DNA of 36,161 nucleotides from Clostridia bacterium (GTDB lineage Bacteria > Bacillota > Clostridia > Christensenellales > CAG-1252): positions 1 through 36,161 of the forward strand of contig JAFTOZ010000001.1 of NCBI GenBank assembly GCA_017463565.1, read 5' to 3'. A model generated the notes under the pieces. That model was not told the DNA's origin. It did no database searches and saw nothing but the letters and a program-made list of their open reading frames with translations. Below, piece after piece: positions 15,273 through 24,890 of the stretch (positions within the stretch are counted from its first letter, which is position 1; every line of letters starts with the position of its first letter). The position numbers and the translations under genes were made by a program.

Positions 15273-18200
15273 ATGAATCGGTATTTGAAAGTTTTATTGT
15301 TTGCCATAATCGTTCTGTCTCTGAGCGTTTGCTTGGTGGCTTGCGATGGCGTCACTCTTCCCCCCGATGACGGTGGCGAAGGCACACCTGCCACGTTCAC
15401 CGTTCGCTACGATGCCAACGGTGGCTCGGGCTTTATGTCCAATTCCGTCTGTACGGAGGGGGATTCCCTTTTGGTCAAGAACTGCACCTTCAGCAAGGCA
15501 GGCATGGTTTTCCAATCTTGGAACACCAAGGCCGACGGCTCGGGTGAGGCCTATCAACCCGCTGACCAATTGACTCCCACCGCCAATATGACCTTGTATG
15601 CCATTTGGGGTAGCGGATCAGCAGATCCCGATATTTGGACGGTGCACTACGACGCCAACGGTGGTTCGGGCACCATGAAGGATTCCACCTGCGACAAGGG
15701 TGATTCCATCACGGTGAAGCGTTGCACCTTTACCGCAGACAGCGACTTTGTAGAGTGGAATACCAAGGCCGACGGCTCGGGCGAGTCCTACCAACCTGCC
15801 GACGAGCTGACCCCTGGCGGCAACATGACTCTCTACGCTATTTGGGAGAGCCCTGTGGTAGATCCCGATATTTGGACGGTGCGCTACGACGCCAACGGCG
15901 GCTCGGGCACCATGAAAGATTCTACCTGCGACAAGGGAGACTCTATCACCGTCAGACGTTGCACCTTTACCGCAGACAGCGATTTTGTAGAGTGGAACAC
16001 CAAGGCCGATGGCTCCGGCGAGTCCTACCAACCTGCCGACGAGCTGACCCCTGATGGCAACATGACTCTCTACGCTATTTGGGAAAGCCCTGTGGTAGAA
16101 CCCGATATTTGGACAATTCGATATAACGCCAACGGCGGCACCGGCTCTATGCAGGAGAATGAGTACGAGGACGGCACGCAAATACATATTGCCGCTAACG
16201 GTTTCTCCTATACCGGCAAGGTGTTCGTCAGTTGGAACACCGCCGCAGACGGTAGCGGCGTTACCTATAATCCCGGTCAACTGTTGGTAGTGACCGAAAA
16301 TCTGGATTTGTATGCAATTTGGGCAGACGAGGCCGTCACCCTCTATACCGTGACCTACCACGCAAACGGTGGTAGTGGTTCTATGCCCAGCACGTCCTAT
16401 CCCCAAGGCACCCTGATCAACGTCCTGGAGAATGCGTTTACCCACACCCTCAACTTCTTGGAGTGGAACACCGCGGCGGACGGCACCGGCACTTCTTACG
16501 CGCCTGCGCAACAGGTTGCGTTGGAGGCGGACCTCGACTTGTACGCTATCTGGGAAGTGGAGTATTGCACCGTTACCTTTGACTATTGCGGATTTGGTGC
16601 CAATACCAGCGTATCCGTTCCCAAAAACACCTTGGTAGAGGAGCCCACAGCCCCCATCGCAGGTGGCTATACCTTTGAGGGTTGGTACACCCAAAAAGAA
16701 GGCGGCGTAAGGTGGATTTTCAATACCAACGCCGTCAGCGAAACCATGACTCTGTATGCGCATATGTTGCAGGTAGGCGTGGGCATCGTATCCGTCAATA
16801 ACGGCTACGTCACGGGCAACTCTATCTATATCACCGTACCCGAGGGCACGGCAGCCTATTCCCTGAATGGGCAATTGGAGACCACCAAGAACTCCGCTTG
16901 GAAACTCTACGCCGCCACCCTTACCGGTGTGGCAGAGGTTCCCACCCGTATGCTCACGGGCATCGGCATCGGCGAAAACTTTGGTGACGGCTCGTATACG
17001 CTGACCGTTTGGGACGTCAATGACGAAAACGTGCGCGAATCCTACATCATCACCGTATTCCGTCAATTCACTGCTACGATCAACTACTACGGCTACAACT
17101 ACACGCCCTCGACCGGCGAGATTGATCCTCTGACCGGTTACAAGAAGTACGACGATACCTTTGAGTTGGGTTGTCTGGAGCCGACCGAAACCCCCATCAA
17201 GACCGAAAAGATCAAGGTAGAGCAAGCAGGTACCACCCTTTCTATTGACCACGTGCCTGCTATGTCGATCCCGGGTCACACCCTGACAGGGTACGACTTT
17301 GAGTTTGGCGTGGAGGAATTGGAAGATGAAGTCATCGATATCTATCCTCTGTTTGAGACCGACGTCTATACCGTCACCCTCTATACCGGTACCGAAACCA
17401 AACAAATTGAAATTCTCTACGACTACTGTATTTTCTACGAGCCGAATCCCTCGGTTGAAGAGGGCACTTTCGTTGGCTATTACACCGAGGCTGGGGTGAA
17501 GTTCCTGTCTGCCTCTATGATTTATTGCGATTGCTTGTACCTGATGCCTCTGGGTGGTATTGACGCGCTGTATGCGAAATACATTATGAATCAATATCCC
17601 TTGAACGTATACGGCGAAAACGGCACCGTGACGGTAGAGGGCGCAGGGGACTATACGTTCGGCAAGGAAGTTGATTTCGCCAGCCGCGTTACGCTGGAGG
17701 CAACTCCCGATACGGGCTATCGCTTCGTGGGTTGGACGATGGAAGGCGTTAGCGGTTATCTGTCCACCGACCCCACCTACGACTATCGTATCGGCAAGGT
17801 AAACGAAATCACCGCCGAGTTTGAGGCACTTCGCTTCACCATCACGTTGGACGCAAGTACCTATCCCGTAGAGCAAACCGAGTATGAGATTGCTTATGGC
17901 GAGAGTATCACGCTGCCTATTCCGGAGGGTGAAGGCTACTTTATGGGTTGGACTCTGGAGGACGGCACCAAGATCACCGGCGAGCAGGGCGAACTGCTTG
18001 CTCCCTACGCTTACCTCGAGAATATCACCGTCTATCCCAACTTCGTCATGCTGTCGATTGAAAATGGCGAATTGACGGCAGTGTTGGAAGTTCCTGCAAA
18101 CGGCATTTTGGAGTTGCCCACAAGCGTGACTTCCATTGCCGCGAATGCAATTCCTGCAGGCGTCAAGTATTTGGTGATTACGTCCGAGGGCGGCCTGCAG

Positions 18201-21200
18201 TTGTATCGGGGGTCCTTTGATCGAGCAACCGATCTGATAGCGGTATCCTTCCCCGACAGTGAATCCACCGCAGAGATTGACTTCGGTAACCTTTCTTCGG
18301 ACGCGCTGTTCCTGTTTGGGTTCGATTCCTCTCATTCCGATCGAATCTCCAGAGATTTCTGTGATAATAAATTATTTAACTGTACCCTTGACGACTACGT
18401 GGTTGTGAACGGCGGTACCTACTATAAGCATGACGACGGTGCGGCGCTTGTGGACTATAATGGCACCGCAGAAGTCTTCTACATGGAAGATAGCGTGACC
18501 ATTCACGGTGTAGAGTGCCCTGTGACGTTCATTGCGCAACCTGCCGTGCTCGACAAGAGTTTCCATGCCATCATGGTGTCCGACAACGTCACCGATATTA
18601 ACAATTTCGGCGGCTCGCCTCTGCACATTGCCCGTAGCGGACAGGAGGGGGCATCATGGCAAAAAATCGACGGCGTCAAGTACGCAAGACTCCCCTACAA
18701 GAGCATGGAAGAGGGCGTAGAATACGTCTTTATGGGAGACTACTACCTTCGTATCGACACCGTCGCCAAAGAGGCGGTGATCTATGCCATTTTCCACGAA
18801 GAGGACGAGGAAGTGTTCAATCTGAACTTCCCCGCATTCGTCCGTGGATCAGACGGCACCGAGTATCCTATCACCAGGGTAGAAGAGCGCTCCCATAATA
18901 CCGTTTTTGGTACGGTAGGCAAATACAATCTGCACATCTCCGAGACTTTGACTCTCATCGACGCAGGTTTCTTGTACAACCTATCCATCGGCACCATCAA
19001 CGTTACCAACCTGACCAACTGGTGCACCATCTTTGAGATTAGCGGTAACTCCATGTACAACCTGGCATATCAAGCAGAGGCCATCCTTTTCAAGGGTGAA
19101 CCCATCGTGGACTTGGTCATTCCGGAAGGTGTCGAGAGCATTCAGGAGTACGCCTTCTATCAATGCACGAGTATCAAATCGGTATTTATTCCTGATAGTA
19201 TAAAGACGGTAGGACAAAAGGCCTTCCTTGGTTGTACCGGCATAGAAAGTTTGAATGTGCCCTTCGTGGGAGAAACTGCAACCGCCAATCAAAATGTGAG
19301 TTGGATGTTTGGCGAGGCTGCTAAGTCTTCGCTGAAAGAGGTCACCGTCCGTGGCAAGGTTGCCATTGGAGATAATGCCTTTGATTCGCACCTTGCTTTG
19401 GAAAAGGTCACTCTGTCTGCGGCAACGTCCATTGGCTATCGCGCATTCTATGGCTGCATTTCCTTGCGTGGAATAGACATTCCGGACTCCTGCACGAGCA
19501 TCGCAAACGATGCGTTCTACAACTGTTCTCTCTTGGCGGACGTGGCATTCTCCAATACCTTGCTGTCGATTGGCAATAATGCTTTCTACGATTGCACCTC
19601 GCTGAAAAAACTGGTATTCCCCGACTCTCTGGAGAGTATCGGTACTAATGCCTTCTGGAGCAATGAAAATCTCTATTCTGTCACGCTGGGCAAGAACCTC
19701 ACGTCTATTGGAAACCGTGCGTTTTATTTATGCACCAAATTGGCCGAGGTCATCAACCTGTCGTCTTTGCCTATCACCGCCGGTTCTGACGACTATGGTT
19801 ACGTAGCCTATTATGCAGAATTGGTAGTGACCGACGAAGAGGATCGCGCCTACCGTGAGGAAGGCAATTTCCTGGTTGGCGAAACGGATACGGAAAAGGT
19901 GCTCAAGAGCTATATCGGCTCGGACGAGTACGTGGTGATTCCCGACGGATTCACCTCTATTGCCCCCTCTGCATTTGCCGCAACCAAGGTTCGCAGGGTA
20001 GAGATCCCCGATAGCGTAACGAGCATTGGCGAAAAGGCTTTCTATTCCTGCGCCTATCTGACTGAGGTTGTTTTGAGCGAAACCAGCGGACTGCGTTCCA
20101 TTGGAAACCGTGCGTTTGAGGGCACTCAAATCAGTTCGTTGCTCCTCGGTCCCGACTTTGAGGAAATGGCAACTTCTGCTCTCGACTACTCTCGCGTGGT
20201 TGAGATTTACAACCTGTCCTCCTTCGTCCTCACGCCCGATTCGAATGGGAAATATTATGGCGCAGACACCGTCCTCAACGTCTATACGCCGAATGACGGT
20301 GAGAGTATCATTTCCGTCGAGGAGGGCGCGGTTGTCTATGCCTATGACGGCGAAGTATATCTGCACTCCTACTTGGGTACGCCCCACGAGATTGCAATTC
20401 CCGAGGGTGTTACGCTCTTCTCTTGCGAGAGCGTCCTCGACTCCCTTGCCAGGGCTTTGGTGAGCGTGCACTTCCCCTCCACGTTCAAGGAGATTCCTGC
20501 CTTTGCCTTCTGCGGTCCCACAAAGTTGGACTATGCAAAGTTGACGCACGTTACTTTTGCAGAGAACAGCGTACTGACGTCCATTGGCGAACAAGCCTTC
20601 ATCTTCTGCGCTCAACTGGCAGAAATCACCATCCCCAACAGCGTGACGTATATCGGTAGCAGCGCTTTCGCCGGTTGTACTTCGTTGGAGAAGATCAGTA
20701 TGCCTTTCGTGGGCGAAACCGCCACTACCAACAATACCTTTACTTGGATGGGTATTACTGCAAGCGTTCCCCTCAAAGAAGTCGTCATTCTCAGCGGCAC
20801 CAGCATTGGCGAAAGATTGTTCAACAGGTTCACTCTGTTGGAGCGTGTGACTTTGCCCTCCAATTTGGAAACCATCGGCGGCTATGCATTCCATGGTTGC
20901 AATCAGCTTATTGAAATCACCATTCCCGACTCCTGTACGAGTATTGGCGACTATGCTTTTGCATACTGCACGGCGCTTGAGCGTGTGACTTTGCCTTCTT
21001 CCCTCAAGTCCATTGGCAACTACGCCTTTAACGGTTGTACCGCGCTTAGCGAAATCACCATTCCCAACTCTTGTACGAGTATCGGCAACTATGCGTTTAG
21101 CGGTGGCACTGCGCTTAGCGAAATCACCCTTTCCTCTTCCTTGGAGACCATCGGTGAGTATGCGTTGGCCGGCGCTGCATTCCAGACGATTTCTCTGCCC

Positions 21201-21698
21201 AGCAGTTTGAAAACCATTGGCACGGGCGCCTTCAAGCAATGTGCTGCGTTGACACAGATCCAGATTCCGGGCTCCTGCACAAGTATTGGCGAGAGTGCTT
21301 TCGTCTATTGTAGTTCACTAACGAGTGTGATTTTCTCCAGCTCATCGGGCGTGAAAACCATACCGACCCGTGCTTTCGAATATTGCTCTGCCTTGACGCA
21401 AATCAGTATGCCCGATTCTTGCACGAGCATTGGAGAGTCTGCCTTCTCTGATTGCTCCAGTTTGACAAGCATAACCATTCCTGACAGCGTAACGAGTATC
21501 GGTAAGTATGCTTTCTATGACTGCAGAGCACTGTCTTCTATCACTTTGGGCAGGAAGTTGAGCAGTATTGGCAACAGTGCATTTGCCTTCTGCACCAATC
21601 TTCACACCATTTACAATAGGTCCTCCCTGCCTCTTACGAAAGGCAGCAGCGATTACGGTCACGTTGCATACTATGCTACCAATATTGTGAATAGGTAG
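15273..21698 (+). CDS. Giant lipoprotein adhesin: InlB/Listeria-Bacteroides repeats plus BspA-type LRRs, 2141 aa
   Basis: The true start is ATG 15273, with AAAGGAG at 15258-15264. The signal peptide ends in lipobox LVAC (Cys24), so the protein is lipid-anchored at its N-terminus, followed by a short acidic, Pro/Gly linker. Residues about 41-505 hold six Listeria-Bacteroides (Flg_new) repeats of the form YDANGGSG...WNTKADGSG...LYAIW. Residues about 505-930 hold further beta modules, including an InlB-like YRFVGW segment. From about 930, and densely from about 1275 to the end, are BspA-type LRR_5 repeats of about 23 residues (IPDSVTSIGEKAFYSC pattern). Capping-type inserts SSLPITAGSDDYGYVAYYA and a final SSLPLTKGSSDYGHVAYYA also occur. 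There is no C-terminal anchor. Such proteins generally bind host or bacterial surfaces; the ligand is unknown. It is a single-gene unit, ending at the terminator at 21754. Confidence 0.9.
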   Translation: MNRYLKVLLFAIIVLSLSVCLVACDGVTLPPDDGGEGTPATFTVRYDANGGSGFMSNSVCTEGDSLLVKNCTFSKAGMVFQSWNTKADGSGEAYQPADQLTPTANMTLYAIWGSGSADPDIWTVHYDANGGSGTMKDSTCDKGDSITVKRCTFTADSDFVEWNTKADGSGESYQPADELTPGGNMTLYAIWESPVVDPDIWTVRYDANGGSGTMKDSTCDKGDSITVRRCTFTADSDFVEWNTKADGSGESYQPADELTPDGNMTLYAIWESPVVEPDIWTIRYNANGGTGSMQENEYEDGTQIHIAANGFSYTGKVFVSWNTAADGSGVTYNPGQLLVVTENLDLYAIWADEAVTLYTVTYHANGGSGSMPSTSYPQGTLINVLENAFTHTLNFLEWNTAADGTGTSYAPAQQVALEADLDLYAIWEVEYCTVTFDYCGFGANTSVSVPKNTLVEEPTAPIAGGYTFEGWYTQKEGGVRWIFNTNAVSETMTLYAHMLQVGVGIVSVNNGYVTGNSIYITVPEGTAAYSLNGQLETTKNSAWKLYAATLTGVAEVPTRMLTGIGIGENFGDGSYTLTVWDVNDENVRESYIITVFRQFTATINYYGYNYTPSTGEIDPLTGYKKYDDTFELGCLEPTETPIKTEKIKVEQAGTTLSIDHVPAMSIPGHTLTGYDFEFGVEELEDEVIDIYPLFETDVYTVTLYTGTETKQIEILYDYCIFYEPNPSVEEGTFVGYYTEAGVKFLSASMIYCDCLYLMPLGGIDALYAKYIMNQYPLNVYGENGTVTVEGAGDYTFGKEVDFASRVTLEATPDTGYRFVGWTMEGVSGYLSTDPTYDYRIGKVNEITAEFEALRFTITLDASTYPVEQTEYEIAYGESITLPIPEGEGYFMGWTLEDGTKITGEQGELLAPYAYLENITVYPNFVMLSIENGELTAVLEVPANGILELPTSVTSIAANAIPAGVKYLVITSEGGLQLYRGSFDRATDLIAVSFPDSESTAEIDFGNLSSDALFLFGFDSSHSDRISRDFCDNKLFNCTLDDYVVVNGGTYYKHDDGAALVDYNGTAEVFYMEDSVTIHGVECPVTFIAQPAVLDKSFHAIMVSDNVTDINNFGGSPLHIARSGQEGASWQKIDGVKYARLPYKSMEEGVEYVFMGDYYLRIDTVAKEAVIYAIFHEEDEEVFNLNFPAFVRGSDGTEYPITRVEERSHNTVFGTVGKYNLHISETLTLIDAGFLYNLSIGTINVTNLTNWCTIFEISGNSMYNLAYQAEAILFKGEPIVDLVIPEGVESIQEYAFYQCTSIKSVFIPDSIKTVGQKAFLGCTGIESLNVPFVGETATANQNVSWMFGEAAKSSLKEVTVRGKVAIGDNAFDSHLALEKVTLSAATSIGYRAFYGCISLRGIDIPDSCTSIANDAFYNCSLLADVAFSNTLLSIGNNAFYDCTSLKKLVFPDSLESIGTNAFWSNENLYSVTLGKNLTSIGNRAFYLCTKLAEVINLSSLPITAGSDDYGYVAYYAELVVTDEEDRAYREEGNFLVGETDTEKVLKSYIGSDEYVVIPDGFTSIAPSAFAATKVRRVEIPDSVTSIGEKAFYSCAYLTEVVLSETSGLRSIGNRAFEGTQISSLLLGPDFEEMATSALDYSRVVEIYNLSSFVLTPDSNGKYYGADTVLNVYTPNDGESIISVEEGAVVYAYDGEVYLHSYLGTPHEIAIPEGVTLFSCESVLDSLARALVSVHFPSTFKEIPAFAFCGPTKLDYAKLTHVTFAENSVLTSIGEQAFIFCAQLAEITIPNSVTYIGSSAFAGCTSLEKISMPFVGETATTNNTFTWMGITASVPLKEVVILSGTSIGERLFNRFTLLERVTLPSNLETIGGYAFHGCNQLIEITIPDSCTSIGDYAFAYCTALERVTLPSSLKSIGNYAFNGCTALSEITIPNSCTSIGNYAFSGGTALSEITLSSSLETIGEYALAGAAFQTISLPSSLKTIGTGAFKQCAALTQIQIPGSCTSIGESAFVYCSSLTSVIFSSSSGVKTIPTRAFEYCSALTQISMPDSCTSIGESAFSDCSSLTSITIPDSVTSIGKYAFYDCRALSSITLGRKLSSIGNSAFAFCTNLHTIYNRSSLPLTKGSSDYGHVAYYATNIVNR
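15624..16097 (+). repeat. Two tandem near-identical 237-bp units in the InlB-type repeat region
   Basis: The units at 15624-15860 and 15861-16097 encode 79-residue modules starting DPDIWTV and ending ESPVV. They differ at only a small number of bases, most of them silent. A third, more diverged module starts at 16098 (EPDIWTI). Confidence 0.85.
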
Positions 21699-21753
21699 AG
21701 GAATTCCTTCTCACTAATCCGTGTGGGACGCAAACCGTGCCCCTCGGCAAACA

Positions 21754-21781
21754 AAAAAGGCACTCAACCGAGTGCCTTTTT
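21754..21781. terminator. Bidirectional intrinsic terminator
   Basis: AAAAAGGCACTC (21754-21765) pairs with GAGTGCCTTTTT (21770-21781), a perfect 12-bp stem with loop AACC. It separates the convergent LRR lipoprotein gene and the sulfatase cassette. Confidence 0.92.
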
Positions 21782-21784
21782 CTA

Positions 21785-22864
21785 TTAACTCATTCGCTCC
21801 AAATACTGCACCGCCAAGGGGAAGAACTGTCGGTATGCGGCGCATACGTCCAACGAAACCCTTTCGCGCTTGCAGCCGCCACGGCAAAGGTGCAGATAGC
21901 GGCAAGTCCTGCATTTGTCATCTATCGCCAAACTCTCCGTGATAAAGTTGACGGCAACAGGGTGTTGTTCTAACCTCACAAAGTCGGTGTCTGCAATGTT
22001 TCCCAAGGAGTAGCGGTCGGTACAGAAAAAGTCGCAGGGATACACCTCGCCGTCTGCCTCTATCACGTACTGATGGGTGCAATGGCCGTTCATACCGCAT
22101 TGCTCTGCTCGCCGACCGTGCGCCAGCAACACCAGATTGTCAAATAGCCGTATCGAGGTATAGTTGCCCTCAATATAGTCCTTGAGGTACAGTCGAAAAC
22201 ATTTCTTCAAAAATTCTGCATACTCCTCGGCGTTGATATAAAAATCGCTATGCAAAGCAGGGTCTTCCTCGAGTGGGCGCAGACAGGGGATAAATTGCAG
22301 ATGTTTGAAGTTGTTGCGTTTGTAAAAGGTATAGATGGTTTCGATATTGGCGACTACGGGCTTTGTGACCACCGTCAGGATATTGAAAGCAACGCCCTTT
22401 GTGGACAGCAACCTTACTGCACGCATCACGCTCTCGTGCGTATTCTCTCCCTCGGCGTCAGTGCGCGGTGCGTGGGTGGCACGAATGCCGTCCAACGACA
22501 CGCCCACCAAATATCGCCCCGACCGAAACAGCGCACACCATTCCTCGTCTATCAAGGTGCCGTTGGTTTGCACCCCCACGTGCACAGGGCTACCGTAGAC
22601 GTTGAGTTGTGGCAACAAATCGGCGAATGCACGGAAAAACGCCTTGCCGGCAAGCAGCGGCTCGCCCCCTTGGAAAGAAATCATCACAGGACTACCCTTG
22701 GCAAAGGCAAACGCTTTTTGCAGTACGTCTCGCAGGGTGTCTATCTGCATAATGCCGTGTGAGGGCATCTCACGGCAGGCGGCAAGTGCGTGGTAGAAAC
22801 AGTAGTGGCATCGCAGGTTGCAGTTGGAGGATGCCGGTTTAATCATCAAAGAGATGGGGGGCAT
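21785..22864 (-). CDS. Anaerobic sulfatase-maturating enzyme (radical SAM/SPASM), 359 aa
   Basis: It converts the active-site cysteine of a Cys-type sulfatase to formylglycine in the cytoplasm, using S-adenosylmethionine. The radical SAM motif CNLRCHYCFY (CxxxCxxC, Cys15/19/22) lies at the N-terminus, and FQGGEP follows at about residue 65. The C-terminal third carries the SPASM cysteines: CGMNGHC, YPCDFFC, CRTCRYLHLCRGGC and a last DVC. These fit two auxiliary iron-sulfur clusters. Length and motifs match the anSME family. The first possible start is GTG at 22870, but ATG 22864 has GAGG five bases upstream and is preferred. That ATG lies 7 nt after the sulfatase stop, so translation is probably coupled. 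It is the last gene of the cassette. Confidence 0.9.
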   Translation of the reverse strand: MPPISLMIKPASSNCNLRCHYCFYHALAACREMPSHGIMQIDTLRDVLQKAFAFAKGSPVMISFQGGEPLLAGKAFFRAFADLLPQLNVYGSPVHVGVQTNGTLIDEEWCALFRSGRYLVGVSLDGIRATHAPRTDAEGENTHESVMRAVRLLSTKGVAFNILTVVTKPVVANIETIYTFYKRNNFKHLQFIPCLRPLEEDPALHSDFYINAEEYAEFLKKCFRLYLKDYIEGNYTSIRLFDNLVLLAHGRRAEQCGMNGHCTHQYVIEADGEVYPCDFFCTDRYSLGNIADTDFVRLEQHPVAVNFITESLAIDDKCRTCRYLHLCRGGCKRERVSLDVCAAYRQFFPLAVQYLERMS

Positions 22865-22871
22865 AGGCACC

Positions 22872-24872
22872 TCACGGCTTATCGAGGATTCCCCGACGGT
22901 TTTCGCGCATTTCTGTTCGGGCCTCGGCCAGACGTGCTTTCATTTGCGCCAGCACCTCTGCGTTGGCTTTTGCCACGTTATATCCCTCGGCAGGGTCCTT
23001 GTCCAAATTGAACAGATAGTCCTTGTAGAATTGGTCGATAAAGGCAGAATTCTCCGAATGGACGTTATCGTAGAACTTATAGTCGTAGATACCGTCTGGG
23101 GTGGAGACGGGCATTTGCAATCCCTGAATTTTTCCGCCTTTCATATAGTAGAGTTCGCCGTGCACTCTCATATCTGCCGCCACTTGCCCCGACAAAAGGG
23201 TTTTCAAGGAAACGCCGTCTATGATACGGTCGGTGGGCAGCAAATAATCCTCTCCCATCACGTAGTGCAAAATGGTGGGGAACAGATCCTGTAGCATGGC
23301 GCTGGACGTGATCTTTTTGGTGGAACCATACCGTAGCAGGTTGCCGTTCTCGTCGTAGATGGGCAGGGGACTATCCGCCACCGCCGATCCTTGTCCCACG
23401 CCACCGTTGGGGTAGCTGATGAGCGCAGGCACCTTCATACCGCCCTCAAAGGTGGTATTTTTTCTGCCACGCAGACTGCCTGCCACTCCCTCTCGCCCGG
23501 GGCCGTTGTCCGAGGTAAACACAATCAGGGTGTCCTCATATACGCCACGGTCCTTGAGGTTTTGCAGTATTTCTCCCAACCCCCTATCAAACTCCTCTAT
23601 GCAGTCGATATAGGTATCGTCGGTGGTATCTCCTTGTCCGCCACCGCCGTTATCCGAAAAGATGGGGTAGTGGGGCCACGGTGTGGCGTAGTACATAAAG
23701 AACTTTTCCCCTCCGTCCAGGGCCCGATTGATTTGTTCGTTGATCTTTTGGGTAAAGATGCGTGTGGAGTCGCTTTGATCCAAATTATCCTCGTGCGAGC
23801 GCACGCGTGTCGCCTGTCCGTCCACTTCTTCCACCCAATCGTAAGGGGTCATATCGTTGACGTAATAACTGCCGTAGAAATAATCAAAGCCCTGGTTGGT
23901 TGGCAGATATTCGCCGTAGTCGCCCAAATTCCATTTGCCCACGCAGGCGGTACTGTAGCCAAGTGCCTGCAAAGCCTCGGCAACGGTGATTTCGTCGCCC
24001 AATATGCCGTCTACGTTATGCAAAAATTGATATGGATTCAAAAAGTGAGTGGGGGAGAAGGTATCGCCGTCCACCACGGTGGGAAATACCACGTTGTCCA
24101 AATATCCGCGCGAGGCATATCTGCCGGTGAGCGCAGTAAAACGCGAGGGGGAGCAAACAGGGGCGGATGCATAGAAATTCTCCATATATATGCCGTTTTC
24201 GGCAATGGAATCAATATTTGGGGTATTGATGGTGGCTTTGCCTTCTTGCATATAACTGTATGCCGAAATATCCGCATACGCCAAATCGTCCATCAGAATG
24301 AATAGCACGTTGGGGGAGTCTTCTTCGGGTTTGCTCTTTGCCAATGCGTCCAAATAGTCGTCGTGGCCCTTCCACAACCGCTCTACGGTAGGAATGGCGC
24401 GCAGGCTCATAAACAGGAGATACACCAGGGCCGTCCCCGACATAAGCACCACGCAAAGTGCGCTTGCCAACTTTTTGCCTTTGCTTTCTATCTTGATAAA
24501 GCGCACCAAAACTGCCAACCCCACGGGCACCGCAGTCAGTACCGCATTCCACCACAGACGTTTGCCCACGCCGTCTGCGCCAAAGGCAAAATGGAAAAGG
24601 AGGGTGGAAAGAATAAGGACCAAATACGCGCCCCACAGTAGGCCCGGCATACGGTTGCGCCGTAGCACCGCCACCAAAATTAGCACCGCCGGGGGTATCG
24701 CCAGTACGACCGCCACCGGCAAAAAGGCGTTCCAACGGGTAGCCAACATCACCAGCGACAGGGCGCAGGCAAAAAACAAATAACACCAACAAAACACGTC
24801 AAACCGCTGTGGTTTGACCCTTTGCGTTGAAGCTGTATTCTCTTGTGGGATATGCGTATTTCTCTCTTCCAT
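22872..24872 (-). CDS. Membrane-tethered Cys-type sulfatase, 666 aa
   Basis: The N-terminal half-domain has five hydrophobic helices (about 27-44, 48-70, 76-96, 107-125, 135-157). An extracytoplasmic type I sulfatase domain follows from about residue 186. The motifs are metal-binding ILMDDL (Asp195/196), CSPSR (240-244, with Cys240 as formylglycine precursor), GKWNLG (312-317), TPWPH (His401), SDNGPG (Asp455/Asn456) and RGRKNTTFEGG (Lys471). The usual GKWHLG histidine is replaced by Asn315. The substrate cannot be told; host or algal sulfated glycans are typical. Five helices plus an outer sulfatase-fold domain recall lipoteichoic acid synthases, but those use Thr, not Cys. The start ATG 24872 has only a weak ribosome binding site and lies 18 nt after the stop of the upstream gene. 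Confidence 0.9.
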   Translation of the reverse strand: MEERNTHIPQENTASTQRVKPQRFDVFCWCYLFFACALSLVMLATRWNAFLPVAVVLAIPPAVLILVAVLRRNRMPGLLWGAYLVLILSTLLFHFAFGADGVGKRLWWNAVLTAVPVGLAVLVRFIKIESKGKKLASALCVVLMSGTALVYLLFMSLRAIPTVERLWKGHDDYLDALAKSKPEEDSPNVLFILMDDLAYADISAYSYMQEGKATINTPNIDSIAENGIYMENFYASAPVCSPSRFTALTGRYASRGYLDNVVFPTVVDGDTFSPTHFLNPYQFLHNVDGILGDEITVAEALQALGYSTACVGKWNLGDYGEYLPTNQGFDYFYGSYYVNDMTPYDWVEEVDGQATRVRSHEDNLDQSDSTRIFTQKINEQINRALDGGEKFFMYYATPWPHYPIFSDNGGGGQGDTTDDTYIDCIEEFDRGLGEILQNLKDRGVYEDTLIVFTSDNGPGREGVAGSLRGRKNTTFEGGMKVPALISYPNGGVGQGSAVADSPLPIYDENGNLLRYGSTKKITSSAMLQDLFPTILHYVMGEDYLLPTDRIIDGVSLKTLLSGQVAADMRVHGELYYMKGGKIQGLQMPVSTPDGIYDYKFYDNVHSENSAFIDQFYKDYLFNLDKDPAEGYNVAKANAEVLAQMKARLAEARTEMRENRRGILDKP

Positions 24873-24890
24873 ATTTTCACTACACTGCCA

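Noticed and set aside
23391-24305. A 304-codon plus-strand frame opposite the sulfatase.
   Set aside because: The sulfatase on the minus strand has every family motif; the plus frame has none and no ribosome binding site.
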